From Lachnospiraceae bacterium (lineage in GTDB: Bacteria > Bacillota > Clostridia > Lachnospirales > Lachnospiraceae), in NCBI GenBank assembly GCA_015056915.1, contig SVFK01000006.1, forward strand, positions 61,693 through 125,692: DNA of 64,000 nt. The letters are read 5' to 3'. Positions 8,459 through 17,090 of this stretch are shown here, one piece after another. A program made the position numbers and the translations under genes. The notes under the pieces are model-generated. The model searched no databases and was not told where the DNA came from. It saw only the letters and a program-made list of their open reading frames with translations. How positions within the stretch are numbered: the stretch's first letter is position 1; every line of letters starts with the position of its first letter.

Positions 8459-9754
8459 ATGAAAGAGAAAAACCAAAATGTAACGTTAGACAAAAAAATT
8501 AAAAGTTCTTTTCTACAAATTAGAATGTCATTTATTATTATGCTGATTTTTTCTATCGGCTGTATTGCGCTGATGACAGTGAACCTGATGAAAAATGATG
8601 TGGCTGTTTGGCCCGGTATCGTATGTGCTGTTGTGATAGCAGTTGTAGGAATTTCAGGGATTATATGGACCCATGTCATCGCAAAGTCTGTTGCGGCATC
8701 CGTTTTGGAGCCTGTTGGTGAATTTGTGAAGGTAGCACAGAGCCTGAAGGAAGGTCAGCTAAATATTGATATTGCGTATGACAATAATGATGAATTTGGT
8801 GAATGTGCACAGAATCTGCGTGAAGCATGTGCACAGATACATACAGTAATTGAAGACGCAGGACATTTGCTCAGTGAAATGGCAGAGGGCAAATTCAATG
8901 TTGCTTCACGGGCTGAAGAGCTTTATGTGGGCGATTTTGAGACCTTGGTTGTCAGCATGAACAATTTGAAGCGTGGATTAAACGGAACCTTACAGAAAAT
9001 TGCAGAATCCTCTGCACAGGTAAAGGTTGGTTCCGAGCAGCTGGCACAGAGTGCTCAGGCTTTGGCTGAAGGTGCTACAGAGCAGGCAGGCGCAGTAGAA
9101 GAGCTTACCGCAACGATTGAAAATGTTACCAATATTTCCGAGGAAAGTGCAGATAATGCAACCACAGCTGCAACTACTGCTAAAGCATCCGCAGAAAATG
9201 CAAAGAAGAATCGTGAAGAGATCAATGAACTCACAGGAGCTATGGAACGTATTACTGAAACCTCCCAAGAGATTGAGAATATTATTGCTGCAATCGAAGA
9301 TATTGCATCCCAGACCAACCTGTTGTCCTTAAATGCATCTATCGAGGCTGCCAGAGCCGGTGAAGCAGGAAGAGGCTTTGCGGTTGTTGCAGACCAGATT
9401 GGTAAGCTTGCAGCTGATAGTGCACAGTCCGCGGTAACTACCAGAGAGCTGATTAGTAAGTCTCTGATAGAGATTGAAGCCGGTAATAAAATCGTGGAAA
9501 ATACAATGGAGGCTATCAGCACTGTGCTGGCAGACATGGATGCATTTGCAGGAATGGCATCCGGTGCAGCAGAAGCATCACGTACACAGGCCGATATGTT
9601 AAAGCAGATTGTTGCAGGAATCGAACAGATTTCCTTTGTTGTACAGAACAATTCTGCATCCGCACAGGAAACTTCAGCAGTAAGTGAAGAGCTGTCTGCA
9701 CAGGCAATAAGCTTAGAGGCAATGGTTGCAGAGTTTGAGTTAGAAGAGGAATAG
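8459..9754 (+). CDS. Methyl-accepting chemotaxis protein lacking a sensor domain
   Basis: 431 residues from ATG 8459 (SD GGAGG, 7 bases). Two helices (about 14-40 and 45-70) are separated by only a few residues, so there is no extracytoplasmic ligand domain. A HAMP segment follows (about 72-120), then a long methylation helix and the conserved signalling tip QTNLLSLNASIEAARAGEAG with RGFAVVADQI. It clusters at the membrane, coupling to CheW/CheA. With no sensor domain it may read membrane state, or work through partner receptors (inference). A transcription terminator follows. Confidence 0.95.
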   Translation: MKEKNQNVTLDKKIKSSFLQIRMSFIIMLIFSIGCIALMTVNLMKNDVAVWPGIVCAVVIAVVGISGIIWTHVIAKSVAASVLEPVGEFVKVAQSLKEGQLNIDIAYDNNDEFGECAQNLREACAQIHTVIEDAGHLLSEMAEGKFNVASRAEELYVGDFETLVVSMNNLKRGLNGTLQKIAESSAQVKVGSEQLAQSAQALAEGATEQAGAVEELTATIENVTNISEESADNATTAATTAKASAENAKKNREEINELTGAMERITETSQEIENIIAAIEDIASQTNLLSLNASIEAARAGEAGRGFAVVADQIGKLAADSAQSAVTTRELISKSLIEIEAGNKIVENTMEAISTVLADMDAFAGMASGAAEASRTQADMLKQIVAGIEQISFVVQNNSASAQETSAVSEELSAQAISLEAMVAEFELEEE

Positions 9755-9790
9755 ATAATCGCCTGAAATAGGATAACGAGATTAAATATT

Positions 9791-9853
9791 AAAAAGCCGG
9801 GTTAAGTTACCGAATGCCTTTTGATAAAGGTGCAGGATAATTACCCGGCTTTT
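9791..9853 (+). terminator. Rho-independent terminator after the chemoreceptor gene
   Basis: AAAAGCCGGGT pairs with ACCCGGCTTTT across a 40-base loop that itself holds CCTTT/AAAGG; the T run is part of the 3' arm. Confidence 0.75.
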
Positions 9854-9908
9854 GTATGTGTTGAGTGTTGAAGGGACCTTAAATAAGAAAATATGCTGTC
9901 AGAATGAC

Positions 9909-9937
9909 TTGACACTGATACGTTAAAACACTAAAAT
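9909..9937 (+). promoter_or_regulatory. Sigma-A promoter for trpB2
   Basis: TTGACA (9909-9914), 17-bp spacer, TAAAAT (9932-9937), 34 bases before ATG 9972. Confidence 0.75.
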
Positions 9938-9971
9938 GGAAAATGACTATTCATAATTGGAGGAAATACAA

Positions 9972-11339
9972 ATGAATCAAATTCCATATAAAATATATTT
10001 AGAAGAGCAGGAGATGCCGAAGCAGTGGTATAATGTGCGTGCAGATATGAAGAAGAAGCCGGCACCGATTTTGAATCCGGTAACTTTGGAACCTATTACT
10101 GTAGAAGAGTTGTCGGCAATCTTCTGTGAGGAGCTTGCTAAGCAGGAGCTGGATGATACAACTGCTTACTTTGATATTCCGGAGGAAATTCGTAATTTCT
10201 ATAAGATGTACAGACCGTCTCCGCTGGTACGTGCATACTGCTTGGAAAAGAAGCTGGATACTCCGGCACATATTTATTATAAATTTGAAGGTAATAATAC
10301 CTCAGGCAGCCACAAGTTAAATTCTGCGATTGCACAGGCTTATTATGCAAAGCAGCAGGGCTTAAAGGGTGTCACCACTGAGACCGGTGCCGGCCAGTGG
10401 GGTACAGCGTTGTCTATGGCATGCGCGTATTTTGATTTGGATTGCCAGGTATATATGGTGAAGTGTTCCTATGAGCAGAAGCCCTTTAGAAGAGAGGTAA
10501 TGCGTACATACGGAGCAAGGGTAACACCTTCTCCTTCCATGAATACCGTCGTAGGACGTAAGATTAACGAAGAATTCCCCGGTACTACAGGAAGTCTTGG
10601 CTGTGCTATTTCGGAAGCGGTGGAAGCAGCAGGAGCACAGGAGGGATATCGTTATGTACTCGGCTCCGTGCTGACACAGGTATTATTACACCAGTCAGTT
10701 ATCGGTCTGGAGACGAAAGCGGCTCTCGATAAGTATGGCATCAAAGCGGATATGGTTATTGGTTGTGCCGGCGGCGGTTCTAATCTGGGTGGTTTGATTT
10801 CTCCTTTTGCCGGTGAAATGTTAAGAGGAGAGGCTGATTATGAGCTGATTGCAGTGGAACCTGCTTCCTGTCCCAGCCTGACAAGAGGAAAATATGCATA
10901 CGATTATTGTGATACCGGTAAGGTGTGTCCTCTGGCTAAAATGTATACCTTGGGCAGCGGCTACATTCCTTCTGCCAGCCATGCGGGTGGACTTCGTTAT
11001 CATGGTATGAGCTCCGTTGTATCAGAGCTGTATGAACAGGGGCTGCTTACTGCAAGAAGTGTACAGCAGACAGAGGTGTTTGAGGCGGCACAGACCTTTG
11101 CTAAGGTGGAGGGTATTCTGCCTGCACCTGAAAGTAGCCATGCTATCAAGGTGGCCATTGATGAAGCCTTGAAGTGCAAGGAGACCGGAGAGGCTAAGAA
11201 TATTGTTTTCGGTCTGACCGGTACAGGATACTTTGATATGTTTGCATATCAGAGATATAACGACGGTGAGATGAAGGATTATCTGCCTACTGATGAGGAA
11301 ATTGCAGCTGCGTTGGCTAAATTACCTGAAGTTAAATAA
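9972..11339 (+). CDS. TrpB2-type tryptophan synthase beta chain-like PLP enzyme
   Basis: 455 residues; GGAGG sits 9 bases before ATG 9972. The PLP lysine is Lys115 in GSHKLNSA, with the phosphate loop GCAGGGSNLGG and ETGAGQWGTALSMAC. The N-terminal LPKxWYN-type segment (MPKQWYNVRADM) and PILNPVTLEPIT mark the TrpB2 branch, which often stands alone without TrpA, as here. TrpB enzymes condense indole with serine; TrpB2 may salvage free indole or act as a serine deaminase (family knowledge). It is monocistronic: own promoter, own terminator. No trp genes are nearby. Confidence 0.92.
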   Translation: MNQIPYKIYLEEQEMPKQWYNVRADMKKKPAPILNPVTLEPITVEELSAIFCEELAKQELDDTTAYFDIPEEIRNFYKMYRPSPLVRAYCLEKKLDTPAHIYYKFEGNNTSGSHKLNSAIAQAYYAKQQGLKGVTTETGAGQWGTALSMACAYFDLDCQVYMVKCSYEQKPFRREVMRTYGARVTPSPSMNTVVGRKINEEFPGTTGSLGCAISEAVEAAGAQEGYRYVLGSVLTQVLLHQSVIGLETKAALDKYGIKADMVIGCAGGGSNLGGLISPFAGEMLRGEADYELIAVEPASCPSLTRGKYAYDYCDTGKVCPLAKMYTLGSGYIPSASHAGGLRYHGMSSVVSELYEQGLLTARSVQQTEVFEAAQTFAKVEGILPAPESSHAIKVAIDEALKCKETGEAKNIVFGLTGTGYFDMFAYQRYNDGEMKDYLPTDEEIAAALAKLPEVK

Positions 11340-11349
11340 TTACTATAAT

Positions 11350-11390
11350 GGGTGTTGTAAAACAGTGGTTTTACAACACCCTCTTTTGTT
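11350..11390 (+). terminator. Terminator hairpin, repeated family copy 1
   Basis: GGGTGTTGTAAAAC and GTTTTACAACACCC pair perfectly around AGTG, followed by TCTTTTGTTTT. The same 32 bases occur at 44781-44812. Confidence 0.92.
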
Positions 11391-11408
11391 TTGTGCAGAT
11401 GTTGGCAA

Positions 11409-11449
11409 TTGACATTTCCTCTATTAATTAGTATTCTAATTAATAGAGG
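11409..11449 (+). promoter_or_regulatory. Promoter overlapped by a perfect 14-bp-arm palindrome
   Basis: TTGACA (11409-11414), 17-bp spacer, TATTCT (11432-11437). The palindrome CCTCTATTAATTAG-TATT-CTAATTAATAGAGG covers 11418-11449, filling the spacer and the -10 box. Repression of the esterase gene by a dimeric repressor is the natural reading. No regulator gene is adjacent. Confidence 0.85.
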
Positions 11450-11510
11450 AAAAACATTTTCGAAGCGGTTATCGTATTATGGGTGATTAAAACAAAAGGG
11501 AGGTTTGAAT

Positions 11511-13067
11511 ATGCTTAGAATCGTAAACACAAAAAATGGAAAGCTGCAAGGACTTGTGGGGAAAGATCCTCGAATCACGGTGTTCAGAGGCGTACCCTAT
11601 GCCAAGCCACCGGTGGGGGAACTGCGTTGGAAAGCACCTCAGCCGGCTGAAGATTGGGACGGTATTAAGAAATGCTATGAATATGGGGATATGCCGATGA
11701 TGCGTATCCATCCGGGGACGGATGATTCCTTTTATAAACGTGAGTTACATCCCACATCAGCTGAGTATGGCATGAGTGAGGATTGTCTGTATTTAAATAT
11801 TTTTTCTCCTGCTGAAACAGTGGATGATAATCTTCCGGTATTCTGCTATATTCATGGTGGTGGATTACAGGACGGTTATAACTATGAGGTGGAATTTGAC
11901 GGAGAAAGGGTTGCACGTCGTGGAGTAATCGTTGTCATGATTAGCTATCGACTGGGATTGTTTGGTTTTTTGGCACATCCTGAAATTACGGGTGAGACAC
12001 CGGAAGGCGAAGTGATATCTAATTTTGGTATGCAGGATCAGTCTCTGGCGCTACATTGGGTACATGAAAATATCAAAAATTTTGGTGGAGATCCCAACCG
12101 AATTGTACTTTGCGGACAAAGCGCAGGCGCAGGAAGTGTGCAAACCCAATTATGTAGTAACGCGAATGAAGGTCTTATTGCAGGTGCTATCTGTCAGTCT
12201 TCTGTTACAATGGCATTTGGCGATGAGGAGGATTCCTTTGGACGTTATAAGACTTTGGAAGAGGCAGAGCAATTTGGCGCTGATTTCTTCCGCATGGTAG
12301 GGATAAACAATCTGGCAGAGGCAAAAGAAATGGATGCCTATGAATTGATGCGTCGTCTGGATAGCGTGACGCCGAAGGATGTTATGTTTGGTATTGCATT
12401 CGGTACCTGTATCGATGGTAAGTTTGTCAAGGAACCGGTTCACATGTCCTATTATAACAACCGAATTCCCAATGTACCCATGATTGTAGGATTATGTATG
12501 GATGAAACAAAGGGAATGTTTGCCGGAGAACAGCTTACCTTTGAAGAATTTCTGAAAAGAGCAGAGGCTTACGGGGATAAAAAGGAAGCCTTTTTGGAGT
12601 GTGCAGGTGTTACCAGTGATGAAGAAGCGGCAGTTTTAAGTCAGGGAGATGCATTCAACATGTTTCTTGCAGGAAGCAGAGGTTTCTGCGAACTGCGTTC
12701 TAAGATGGGGCAGAATGTTTATTACTACATATTTGATCATGATATACCGGGTGATGATGCCGGCTCCTTCCATGGTTCCGACCTTTGGTTCATGTTTGAT
12801 TCTTTAGGTAATAGCTGGCGTCCCTTTGAAGGAAAGCATTACGATCTGGCGCGTCAGGTATGTTCCTATTGGGTAAATTTTGTAAAAACAGGAAATCCCA
12901 ACGGTCTTGATTATAACGGAAACAATTTGCCGGAATGGAAGCCCTATGAAAAGAAAGAAAAATCTGTTATGAAATTTTATGATAAGGCTACTCTTGAAAG
13001 CTTGCCGGAATGTCCGGTTCTTGATTTTCGACTGGCATTTGGAGAAGAGAAATTAAAAGAAAAATAG
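11511..13067 (+). CDS. Type B carboxylesterase
   Basis: 518 residues; SD GGGAGG precedes ATG 11511. The alpha/beta hydrolase signatures are complete: FRGVPYAKPPVGELRW near the N-terminus, the oxyanion-hole HGGG near 120, nucleophile Ser204 in CGQSAGAGS, Glu332 in MDETKG and His421 in FHGSDLWF. No signal peptide is visible, so a cytoplasmic hydrolase of carboxylic esters (dietary or xenobiotic esters are typical) is likely. Substrate unknown. It is expressed alone from a palindrome-controlled promoter. Confidence 0.93.
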   Translation: MLRIVNTKNGKLQGLVGKDPRITVFRGVPYAKPPVGELRWKAPQPAEDWDGIKKCYEYGDMPMMRIHPGTDDSFYKRELHPTSAEYGMSEDCLYLNIFSPAETVDDNLPVFCYIHGGGLQDGYNYEVEFDGERVARRGVIVVMISYRLGLFGFLAHPEITGETPEGEVISNFGMQDQSLALHWVHENIKNFGGDPNRIVLCGQSAGAGSVQTQLCSNANEGLIAGAICQSSVTMAFGDEEDSFGRYKTLEEAEQFGADFFRMVGINNLAEAKEMDAYELMRRLDSVTPKDVMFGIAFGTCIDGKFVKEPVHMSYYNNRIPNVPMIVGLCMDETKGMFAGEQLTFEEFLKRAEAYGDKKEAFLECAGVTSDEEAAVLSQGDAFNMFLAGSRGFCELRSKMGQNVYYYIFDHDIPGDDAGSFHGSDLWFMFDSLGNSWRPFEGKHYDLARQVCSYWVNFVKTGNPNGLDYNGNNLPEWKPYEKKEKSVMKFYDKATLESLPECPVLDFRLAFGEEKLKEK

Positions 13068-13080
13068 AATCTTATCTTCG

Positions 13081-13109
13081 GTATAAAATTCCTCTTTTTA
13101 CAGATACTA
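13081..13109 (+). promoter_or_regulatory. Possible sigma-G-type promoter of spoVT
   Basis: GTATA (13081-13085), 17-base gap, GATACTA (13103-13109) resembles the forespore consensus GHATR-N18-CATWHTA. In Bacillus spoVT is a sigma-G gene. One-base spacing and one-base sequence deviations keep this tentative. Confidence 0.4.
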
Positions 13110-13151
13110 GCTCCATAATACAAGAATTTGTAAAAGGAGAGAAATTTATAT

Positions 13152-13697
13152 ATGAAAGCAACAGGCATAGTGCGTAGAATAGATGACCTTGGAAGAATTG
13201 TAATCCCCAAAGAAATCCGCAGAACACTGCATATCAGGGAAAGTGACCCGCTGGAAATATTCACAGATCGAGAAGGACAGATTATTTTAAAAAAATATTC
13301 TCCCATCGGTGAAATGACTACCTTTGCAAAGCAGTATGCGGAGAGCCTTGCCCAGGTGTCCGGTCATGCGGCATTGATTGCTGACAGAGATCAGTTTATT
13401 GCTGCGGCCGGCGGCTACAAGCAGATGGTAAATAAGTCCGTCAGTAGACAACTGGAAGAAAAGGTAAATAACAGGGAAATGTTTCTGGCAACAAAGGGTG
13501 ATCGGAATTTTATCAGCATCTGTGATGAAGCGGGAGATGAATATGTGCATCAGGCAGTTGCACCGATTATTTGTGAGGGAGATATTATCGGAAGTGTCGT
13601 GCTGTTGGAAAACGATAATCGCAGCAGAATGGGTGAAGTGGAGCAAAAGCTTGTGTTATCTGCAGCAGGCTTCTTGGGAAGACAAATGGAGCAATAG
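13152..13697 (+). CDS. spoVT: Stage V sporulation protein T
   Basis: 181 residues, matching the Bacillus protein in length. The N-terminal swapped-hairpin AbrB domain is near canonical (ATGIVRRIDDLGRIVIPKEI, then RRTLHIRESDPLEIF), and residues about 55-180 form the GAF-like domain. SpoVT adjusts forespore gene expression late in sporulation. SD AAAGGAGAG precedes ATG 13152, and a possible sigma-G promoter lies upstream. It is followed by a strong terminator and stands alone. Its presence supports a spore-forming host. Confidence 0.95.
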   Translation: MKATGIVRRIDDLGRIVIPKEIRRTLHIRESDPLEIFTDREGQIILKKYSPIGEMTTFAKQYAESLAQVSGHAALIADRDQFIAAAGGYKQMVNKSVSRQLEEKVNNREMFLATKGDRNFISICDEAGDEYVHQAVAPIICEGDIIGSVVLLENDNRSRMGEVEQKLVLSAAGFLGRQMEQ

Positions 13698-13717
13698 CAT
13701 CCACGCATAAGGAGCAA

Positions 13718-13784
13718 CGGTCGCCGATACGAAACGCGCACATTTGTTACAACGCATTTCGTATTGGCGACCGCTGTTTTTTTA
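13718..13784 (+). terminator. Terminator between spoVT and pncB
   Basis: CGGTCGCCGATACGAAA (13718-13734) pairs with TTTCGTATTGGCGACCG (13757-13773) with one wobble, followed by CTGTTTTTTT. The T run also overlaps the 3' end of the convergent pncB gene. Confidence 0.9.
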
Positions 13785-15236
13785 TTTCTCACTCATCTGA
13801 TCCAACAATTCAATTTTAATATCGTACAGCTTCTTGGACAAATCAACATACACCTCGTGCGGATTAACCAGTCGCTTGGTTTCATCCCAGAGAGTATCGA
13901 GCTCCTTCTGGCAATATGTGCGGATGTCCATAACCTTGGGAGAAGTGTAGCAGCATTCTCCGTTCTTGAAAATCTGTTCCATAATAGGACGCATGGTATA
14001 GGTGCCACCCTTTAGCTTTGTCTTTTTCCAAGGCTCTAGAGGATCAAAGAGAAGTAAATCCTCATCCTCATTAAATATTTCATCCACCAGACAGATTAAA
14101 TCAGCTTTAATCTTGCCGCTTTCCTTTTCATAGACACGATAAATCATCTTATCACCGGGATTGGTAACCTTCTCGGAATTCTCGGACAATTTGATTTTGG
14201 GAATAAACACTCCGTTTTTGTCGCGGATGGCAGCCAGTTTATACACGCCACCGAAGGAGGGGTTGTCCTTTGCGGTAATCAGGTGTGTGCCCACGCCCCA
14301 GGAAGTGATAGCGGCTCCCTGTACCTTTAAGCTGTCAATCAGATACTCATCCAAATCATTAGAGGCTGAAATAACTGCATCGGTAAAACCAGCCGCATCC
14401 AACATTTTCCTTGCTTTCTTAGATAGATAAGCCAAATCGCCGCTGTCTAAACGGATTCCGTAAAAACTCAAGGGAATACCGGCATTACGCATTTCGGTAA
14501 ACACACGGATGGCATTGGGAACACCGGATTTTAAGGTGTCGTAGGTATCCACCAGCAGAATACATGCCTTGGGATACATGTCAGCGTAGGTCTTAAAGGC
14601 GGTATATTCGTCCGGGAAGCTCATAATCCAGCTGTGAGCGTGAGTGCCCTTCACAGGAACATCAAAAAGCTGACCTGCCAGCACATTACTGGTGCCGATA
14701 CAGCCGCCAATCATGGCAGCTCTTGCACCGTAGGTGCCTGCATCAGGACCCTGCGCGCGACGCAGACCGAATTCCATAATTCCGTCACCCCTTGCGGCAT
14801 AGCATACTCTTGCAGCTTTAGTAGCGATTAAGCTTTGATGGTTTATGATATTCAGAATAGCAGTTTCCACTAGCTGCGCCTCCATTATGGGCGCAACCAC
14901 CTTTATCATAGGTTCCCGGGGAAACATTACAGTGCCTTCGGGAATTGCATAGATATCTCCGGAGAATTTAAAATTACTCAAATATTCCAGAAAATCTGCA
15001 TCAAAAATACCAAGAGAAGCCAGATAGGCGATATCCTCTTTGCCAAAATGCAGTTCCTTGATGTACTGGATAACCTGCTCTAAGCCGGCGCAGATGGAAT
15101 AGCCGCCGTCACAGGGATTGTTGCGAAAAAATGCATCAAAGATAACAGTTTCGTTGCGGTCTTTATTTTTAAAATAACCCTGCATCATGGTTAATTCATA
15201 AAGATCCGTCAGTAAGGTAAGATTTTGTCTGTCCAT
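13782..15236 (-). CDS. pncB: Nicotinate phosphoribosyltransferase
   Basis: 484 residues. It begins MDRQNLTLLTDLYELTMMQGYF, the typical start of the enzyme, and contains FDAFFRNNP, EFGLRRAQGPDAG and the phosphate-binding region with FYGIRLDSGDLAYLS. It converts nicotinate plus PRPP (with ATP) to nicotinate mononucleotide in NAD salvage. It follows the diguanylate cyclase gene on the same strand after 136 bases in which I see no clear terminator, so read-through is possible. No de novo NAD genes are nearby. Confidence 0.95.
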   Translation of the reverse strand: MDRQNLTLLTDLYELTMMQGYFKNKDRNETVIFDAFFRNNPCDGGYSICAGLEQVIQYIKELHFGKEDIAYLASLGIFDADFLEYLSNFKFSGDIYAIPEGTVMFPREPMIKVVAPIMEAQLVETAILNIINHQSLIATKAARVCYAARGDGIMEFGLRRAQGPDAGTYGARAAMIGGCIGTSNVLAGQLFDVPVKGTHAHSWIMSFPDEYTAFKTYADMYPKACILLVDTYDTLKSGVPNAIRVFTEMRNAGIPLSFYGIRLDSGDLAYLSKKARKMLDAAGFTDAVISASNDLDEYLIDSLKVQGAAITSWGVGTHLITAKDNPSFGGVYKLAAIRDKNGVFIPKIKLSENSEKVTNPGDKMIYRVYEKESGKIKADLICLVDEIFNEDEDLLLFDPLEPWKKTKLKGGTYTMRPIMEQIFKNGECCYTSPKVMDIRTYCQKELDTLWDETKRLVNPHEVYVDLSKKLYDIKIELLDQMSEK

Positions 15237-15372
15237 AGTTCCTCACATTTCTGCCGGAGTTACCGACAAGTGCGTTTATTCTGTTATGCTGTCTGAAAGG
15301 TAAAAACGACTGACAAGACAGCTGTAAATTAACTGTAATCATATACCCTTAGAAGAAAAATTGCAATAGGAT

Positions 15373-16650
15373 TTAGACAATAATCCGGTTGCGTCCTTCC
15401 TCTTTTCCTTGATACAACTTCTCATCGGCCGCATGTATCATCTGCTTGATGTCTGTGGAATTGCCCGGGATAAGACCGAAGGTCATCGTTATTTTAATGA
15501 TTTCGCCCTGATATTCAATAGTAAGGTTGTGAATCTTATTCATCAACTCAGAAAGACTTGCATGCGCGTTTTCTAAGTCTGTGTGATCAAATATTAAGAG
15601 AAATTCTTCACCGCCCCATCGAGCAGCAAAACCTTGGGACAGCATATGCTGGCGAAGTATTTGAGCTACGCTTTTTAGCACTAAATCGCCGCAATCATGC
15701 CCATAGGTGTCATTAACATGTTTGAAAAAATCAATATCACCAAGAGCGATGCAGAAAGGAACCTGTTGCTTGGTAGATTTATCAATTATCTGAAGGAGCT
15801 TGCGATTGGTAGAACGGCGGTTAAATAATTCTGTGAGAGGGTCCTGCTCTACTACTGCGCGCAGGGAGCGTTGCATGGATTGCGCAGAACGTCCGATATC
15901 GCCCAATTCATCATTGCGCCGCAAAACGCATGGGTCAAGCTTTACATTCAAATCACCACCGGAAATGTTTAACAAAAATTCATGTATTTTGGATAAAACA
16001 ATTACGACTTTTCTGGTGTATAGGAAGACACAGACCACGACAATCATCAGTGCCAATAATACCATGATTGCCAAGGGGTAAGTAGAGCTTTGAATGGAGA
16101 GGTTAACATTTTCGCTTGGCTTACCTGCAAAAAGCATACCGACAATGCTGCCGTCTTCATTAAAGAGAGGCATATAATAAGCGAAATAGGGATTTCCGTT
16201 TATAATGATATTACTATAAAAATGTGATTCGCCGGTCTGAAATACTTCTTCAATAATGGTTTTAGGTGCACCTGTACCGATAATGCGAGTTCCCTCAGAA
16301 TTGCAGATGGTAGTTAAAATCCGTGTATCCTGATAGAATAAGGTTATCTCAAAGCCGGTATCCTCCTTAACACGATCAATTAAAGAGTAATCGTAGGTGA
16401 GGTCGTAGCTACCCTTGAACAGTCTGTAAGCGGAATCGCCTTCTAAAGTATAATCACCGGGATGGGTTATATCCAATAAAGTAACGGTATTGAGAGCAAC
16501 ATTTTTAAGACCGTTTTCCACTTCTGCATACATAATTTTCGTAAACCAGCTAAAGCTTAGAACGGTAATGGTAATACCAAAAAAAAGGAGTGGTAAAATA
16601 CCAATGGCCTGTATAACATATGAAATTTTTCCGTTGCTTTTTGTGTTCAT
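15373..16650 (-). CDS. Membrane diguanylate cyclase with Cache-type sensor
   Basis: 425 residues from ATG at 16650 (SD GAGG); the longer frame to 16752 has no ribosome site. A helix (about 10-35), an extracytoplasmic single-Cache-like domain (about 40-185, with GESHFYSN and PYFAYYMPLFNEDGSIVGMLFAG), a second helix (about 193-215), a HAMP-like linker, then a GGDEF domain with intact RWGGEEF near 346-352. There is no RxxD inhibition site five residues ahead. It makes c-di-GMP in response to an outer ligand; the ligand is unknown. It is divergent from the ileS leader. Confidence 0.93.
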   Translation of the reverse strand: MNTKSNGKISYVIQAIGILPLLFFGITITVLSFSWFTKIMYAEVENGLKNVALNTVTLLDITHPGDYTLEGDSAYRLFKGSYDLTYDYSLIDRVKEDTGFEITLFYQDTRILTTICNSEGTRIIGTGAPKTIIEEVFQTGESHFYSNIIINGNPYFAYYMPLFNEDGSIVGMLFAGKPSENVNLSIQSSTYPLAIMVLLALMIVVVCVFLYTRKVVIVLSKIHEFLLNISGGDLNVKLDPCVLRRNDELGDIGRSAQSMQRSLRAVVEQDPLTELFNRRSTNRKLLQIIDKSTKQQVPFCIALGDIDFFKHVNDTYGHDCGDLVLKSVAQILRQHMLSQGFAARWGGEEFLLIFDHTDLENAHASLSELMNKIHNLTIEYQGEIIKITMTFGLIPGNSTDIKQMIHAADEKLYQGKEEGRNRIIV

Positions 16651-16745
16651 ACGTTTTCCTCGTGTTAGTATTTGCAAGATACATAATGATATACCGTAAT
16701 TATAAGCTAAAGGACCTGTAAAAGCAAGAAAAGCGCTGTAAATAC

Positions 16746-16775
16746 TTGACAATTCAAAAATTAAAGATATATAAT
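16746..16775 (+). promoter_or_regulatory. Promoter of the ileS T-box transcript
   Basis: TTGACA (16746-16751), 18-bp spacer, TATAAT (16770-16775). It places the start just before the T-box leader. Confidence 0.8.
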
Positions 16776-16794
16776 AATTGCAAATCGTAAATGC

Positions 16795-17043
16795 AATGAC
16801 GAAGAGAGTACCTGTTTTAAGAAAGGCAAAGCGAGTCGGTGACGGTGAGAGACCGATGCAAGTAGGAAAATAGGGAAAATCACTTCTGAGCAGTCAGGAC
16901 AAAAGGTTTCCAAGTAGTTCTGAACGGATTTCCGCCGTTATCGGAAACCATATAACTCCTCATTTGATACATAGGAGCGTATGATGTAACAGGTGGTTTG
17001 CGAGGTGTTACGCTTCGTCCTTTTACAGGGCGGAGCTTTTTTT
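16795..17043 (+). promoter_or_regulatory. Isoleucine T-box leader
   Basis: Stem I starts with GACGAAGAGAGTA, and the apical region shows the CGGTGAGAGACCGATG pattern. The specifier codon is AUC (16879-16881) followed by ACTTCTGAG, matching the ileS gene downstream. The antiterminator bulge sequence is present as AGGTGGTTTGCGAG (16991-17004), slightly off the AGGGTGGNACCGCG consensus. Uncharged tRNA-Ile is expected to stabilise the antiterminator and turn ileS on. Confidence 0.93.
17012..17043 (+). terminator. T-box regulatory terminator
   Basis: GCTTCGTCC (17012-17020) pairs with GGGCGGAGC with G-U pairs, followed by seven or more T. This is the attenuating arm of the T-box. Confidence 0.9.
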
Positions 17044-17090
17044 GTGCGAATGAGGAAGGTCGACAATTTATCTAAGAAAGGAAGAGTGCT

